In this document: piece after piece, positions 12,527 to 13,197 of the stretch
How positions within the stretch are numbered: position 1 is the first letter of the stretch
Layout of the letters: each line of letters starts with the position of its first letter
Origin: Ruminococcaceae bacterium UBA1691
GTDB lineage: Bacteria; Bacillota; Clostridia; Oscillospirales; Acutalibacteraceae
Direction of reading: 5' to 3'
Assembly: GCA_002320555.1 (NCBI GenBank)
Contig: DCJV01000133.1
Coordinates: forward strand, 1-13,197
DNA: 13,197 nucleotides
Program-made: the position numbers and the translations under genes
The notes under the pieces: model-generated
The model's database searches: none
Seen by the model: the letters and a program-made list of their open reading frames with translations, nothing else
What the model was told of the DNA's origin: nothing

Positions 12527-12982
12527 ATGTATCTGGATCTTCTGGATGCCCTGGATCGGAGCATCCTGACTCTGCTGGTGGAGAACGCCCGCTATTCCTA
12601 TTCGGAAATCGGGGAAAAGGTCGGGATTTCGCGCGTCGCCGTAAAGGCGCGCATTGACGCGCTGGAGAAAAAAGGAATCATTGAAGAGTATACCACCGTC
12701 ATCAATCCGCAGCGGATCAGCGGGGCGGTATCCTGCTATTTTGAAATTGAAGCCGCACCGGCGCGGCTGCAGGAGGTGATTGGCCGCCTGAATGCAAACG
12801 AGACCATTACGCAGATTTACCGCATGACGGGGGAGGGCAGCCTGCATGTTCACGCCGTCGCCTCCTCGCAGGATGAGCTGGAATCGCTTTTGCGCGAGAT
12901 CGACGCATTGCCGGGCGTGCAGCGGGTGAGCAGCCGTGTGATTCTTGAGCGCATCAAAGATGTGAAGGGCCTTCGCCTGTGA
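12527..12982 (+). CDS. Lrp/AsnC family transcriptional regulator
   Basis: The 151-aa protein has an N-terminal winged helix-turn-helix (about 7-60: LDALDRSILTLLVENARYSY, SEIGEKVGISRVAVKARIDA, GIIEEYTTVINP) and a C-terminal RAM ligand-binding domain (about 66-141) with the MTGEGSLHVHAVA strand. This is the usual length and order for Lrp/AsnC proteins, which bind DNA as dimers to octamers and respond to amino acids or other small ligands. ATG 12527 is preceded by AAAGGAG at 9 bases; the frame is open upstream but without a site. Divergence from the MATE gene across a shared 150-base region suggests that it controls the exporter, perhaps in response to the exported metabolite (inference). No clear terminator follows. 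Confidence 0.93.
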   Translation: MYLDLLDALDRSILTLLVENARYSYSEIGEKVGISRVAVKARIDALEKKGIIEEYTTVINPQRISGAVSCYFEIEAAPARLQEVIGRLNANETITQIYRMTGEGSLHVHAVASSQDELESLLREIDALPGVQRVSSRVILERIKDVKGLRL

Positions 12983-13096
12983 GGGCCCCGGGCAGCGCCG
13001 GATAGAAATTATTTGAAATCCTTGCTTGTCTTCGTTACACGCTTGTGCTATCAGATTAGCGCAGACGTTTACATATCAAAAGGAGGCGTTTCTCTC

Positions 13097-13165
13097 ATGG
13101 ATCAAGTCAAAGTCTGGCTTTCGGGTTACGAAGGGTTGCAGAAACCTTGTGTTGCCCGCCGCTAA
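13097..13165 (+). CDS. 22-codon ORF with strong ribosome binding site, possibly a broken gene start
   Basis: AAAAGGAGG lies 10 bases before ATG 13097, but the frame (MDQVKVWLSGYEGLQKPCVA and RR) ends at 13165. One alternative frame from about 13136 (GCRNLVLPAANCAFKQLPEG) stays open to the window edge, so this may be the 5' end of a longer gene hit by a frameshift, or a genuine small peptide. No family is recognised. A weak promoter-like pair (TTGCTT near 13022, TGCTAT near 13046) lies upstream. Confidence 0.35.
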   Translation: MDQVKVWLSGYEGLQKPCVARR

Positions 13166-13197
13166 CTGCGCGTTTAAGCAGCTTCCTGAAGGCCGAG

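Noticed and set aside
1..13197. CRISPR array, tRNA or rRNA genes, complete insertion sequence
   Set aside because: No regularly spaced direct repeats, no cloverleaf, no rRNA-like stretches and no intact transposase were seen on either strand.

Overview
This window looks like the chromosome of a GC-rich, low-redundancy clostridium, probably close to Oscillospiraceae. The grounds are Firmicutes-type Shine-Dalgarno sites before almost every gene, an IreB (YrzL) homologue, a DUF1836 regulator, an NfeD/paraslipin pair and DUF6061/resolvase debris typical of clostridial mobile elements. The assignment is inference; there is no rRNA, tRNA or phylogenetic marker here.

Left part (1-3334) is ordinary core sequence. 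On the minus strand lie a conserved 99-aa protein and ireB, each with its own promoter; ireB has a strong terminator. Divergent from them is a probable + strand cluster: a DUF1836 MerR-like regulator with a perfect 16-bp palindrome inside its promoter spacer, then NfeD and a paraslipin, closed by a terminator at 3288-3334.

Middle part (3335-9509) is accessory. Locus A (3397-6990) has a consensus promoter, a 4-codon mini-ORF, a 121-aa secreted protein, a long hairpin, and two FtsX/MacB-type permeases plus an ATPase in overlapping frames. It has the shape of a small secreted peptide with a dedicated ABC export or self-protection system, but no known family is certain. An ArsC/YusI-like thioredoxin-fold protein lies between the loci on the minus strand. 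Locus B (7681-9509) is strikingly AT-rich: a promoter, a 2-codon mini-ORF, a signal-anchored protein broken by two frameshifts, a 338-aa secreted protein of unknown function and a 70-aa two-helix membrane protein, then a terminator.

Next comes a gene graveyard (9578-10995), all on the minus strand: a decayed iolE 3' end, the C-terminal part of a serine recombinase, a frameshifted DUF6061 protein and a helix-turn-helix fragment that abuts the next gene. The right part holds a MATE exporter and a divergent Lrp/AsnC regulator that share an AT-rich promoter region with a perfect consensus promoter for the exporter. A 22-codon ORF with a strong ribosome binding site lies near the right edge and may be the start of a broken or truncated gene.
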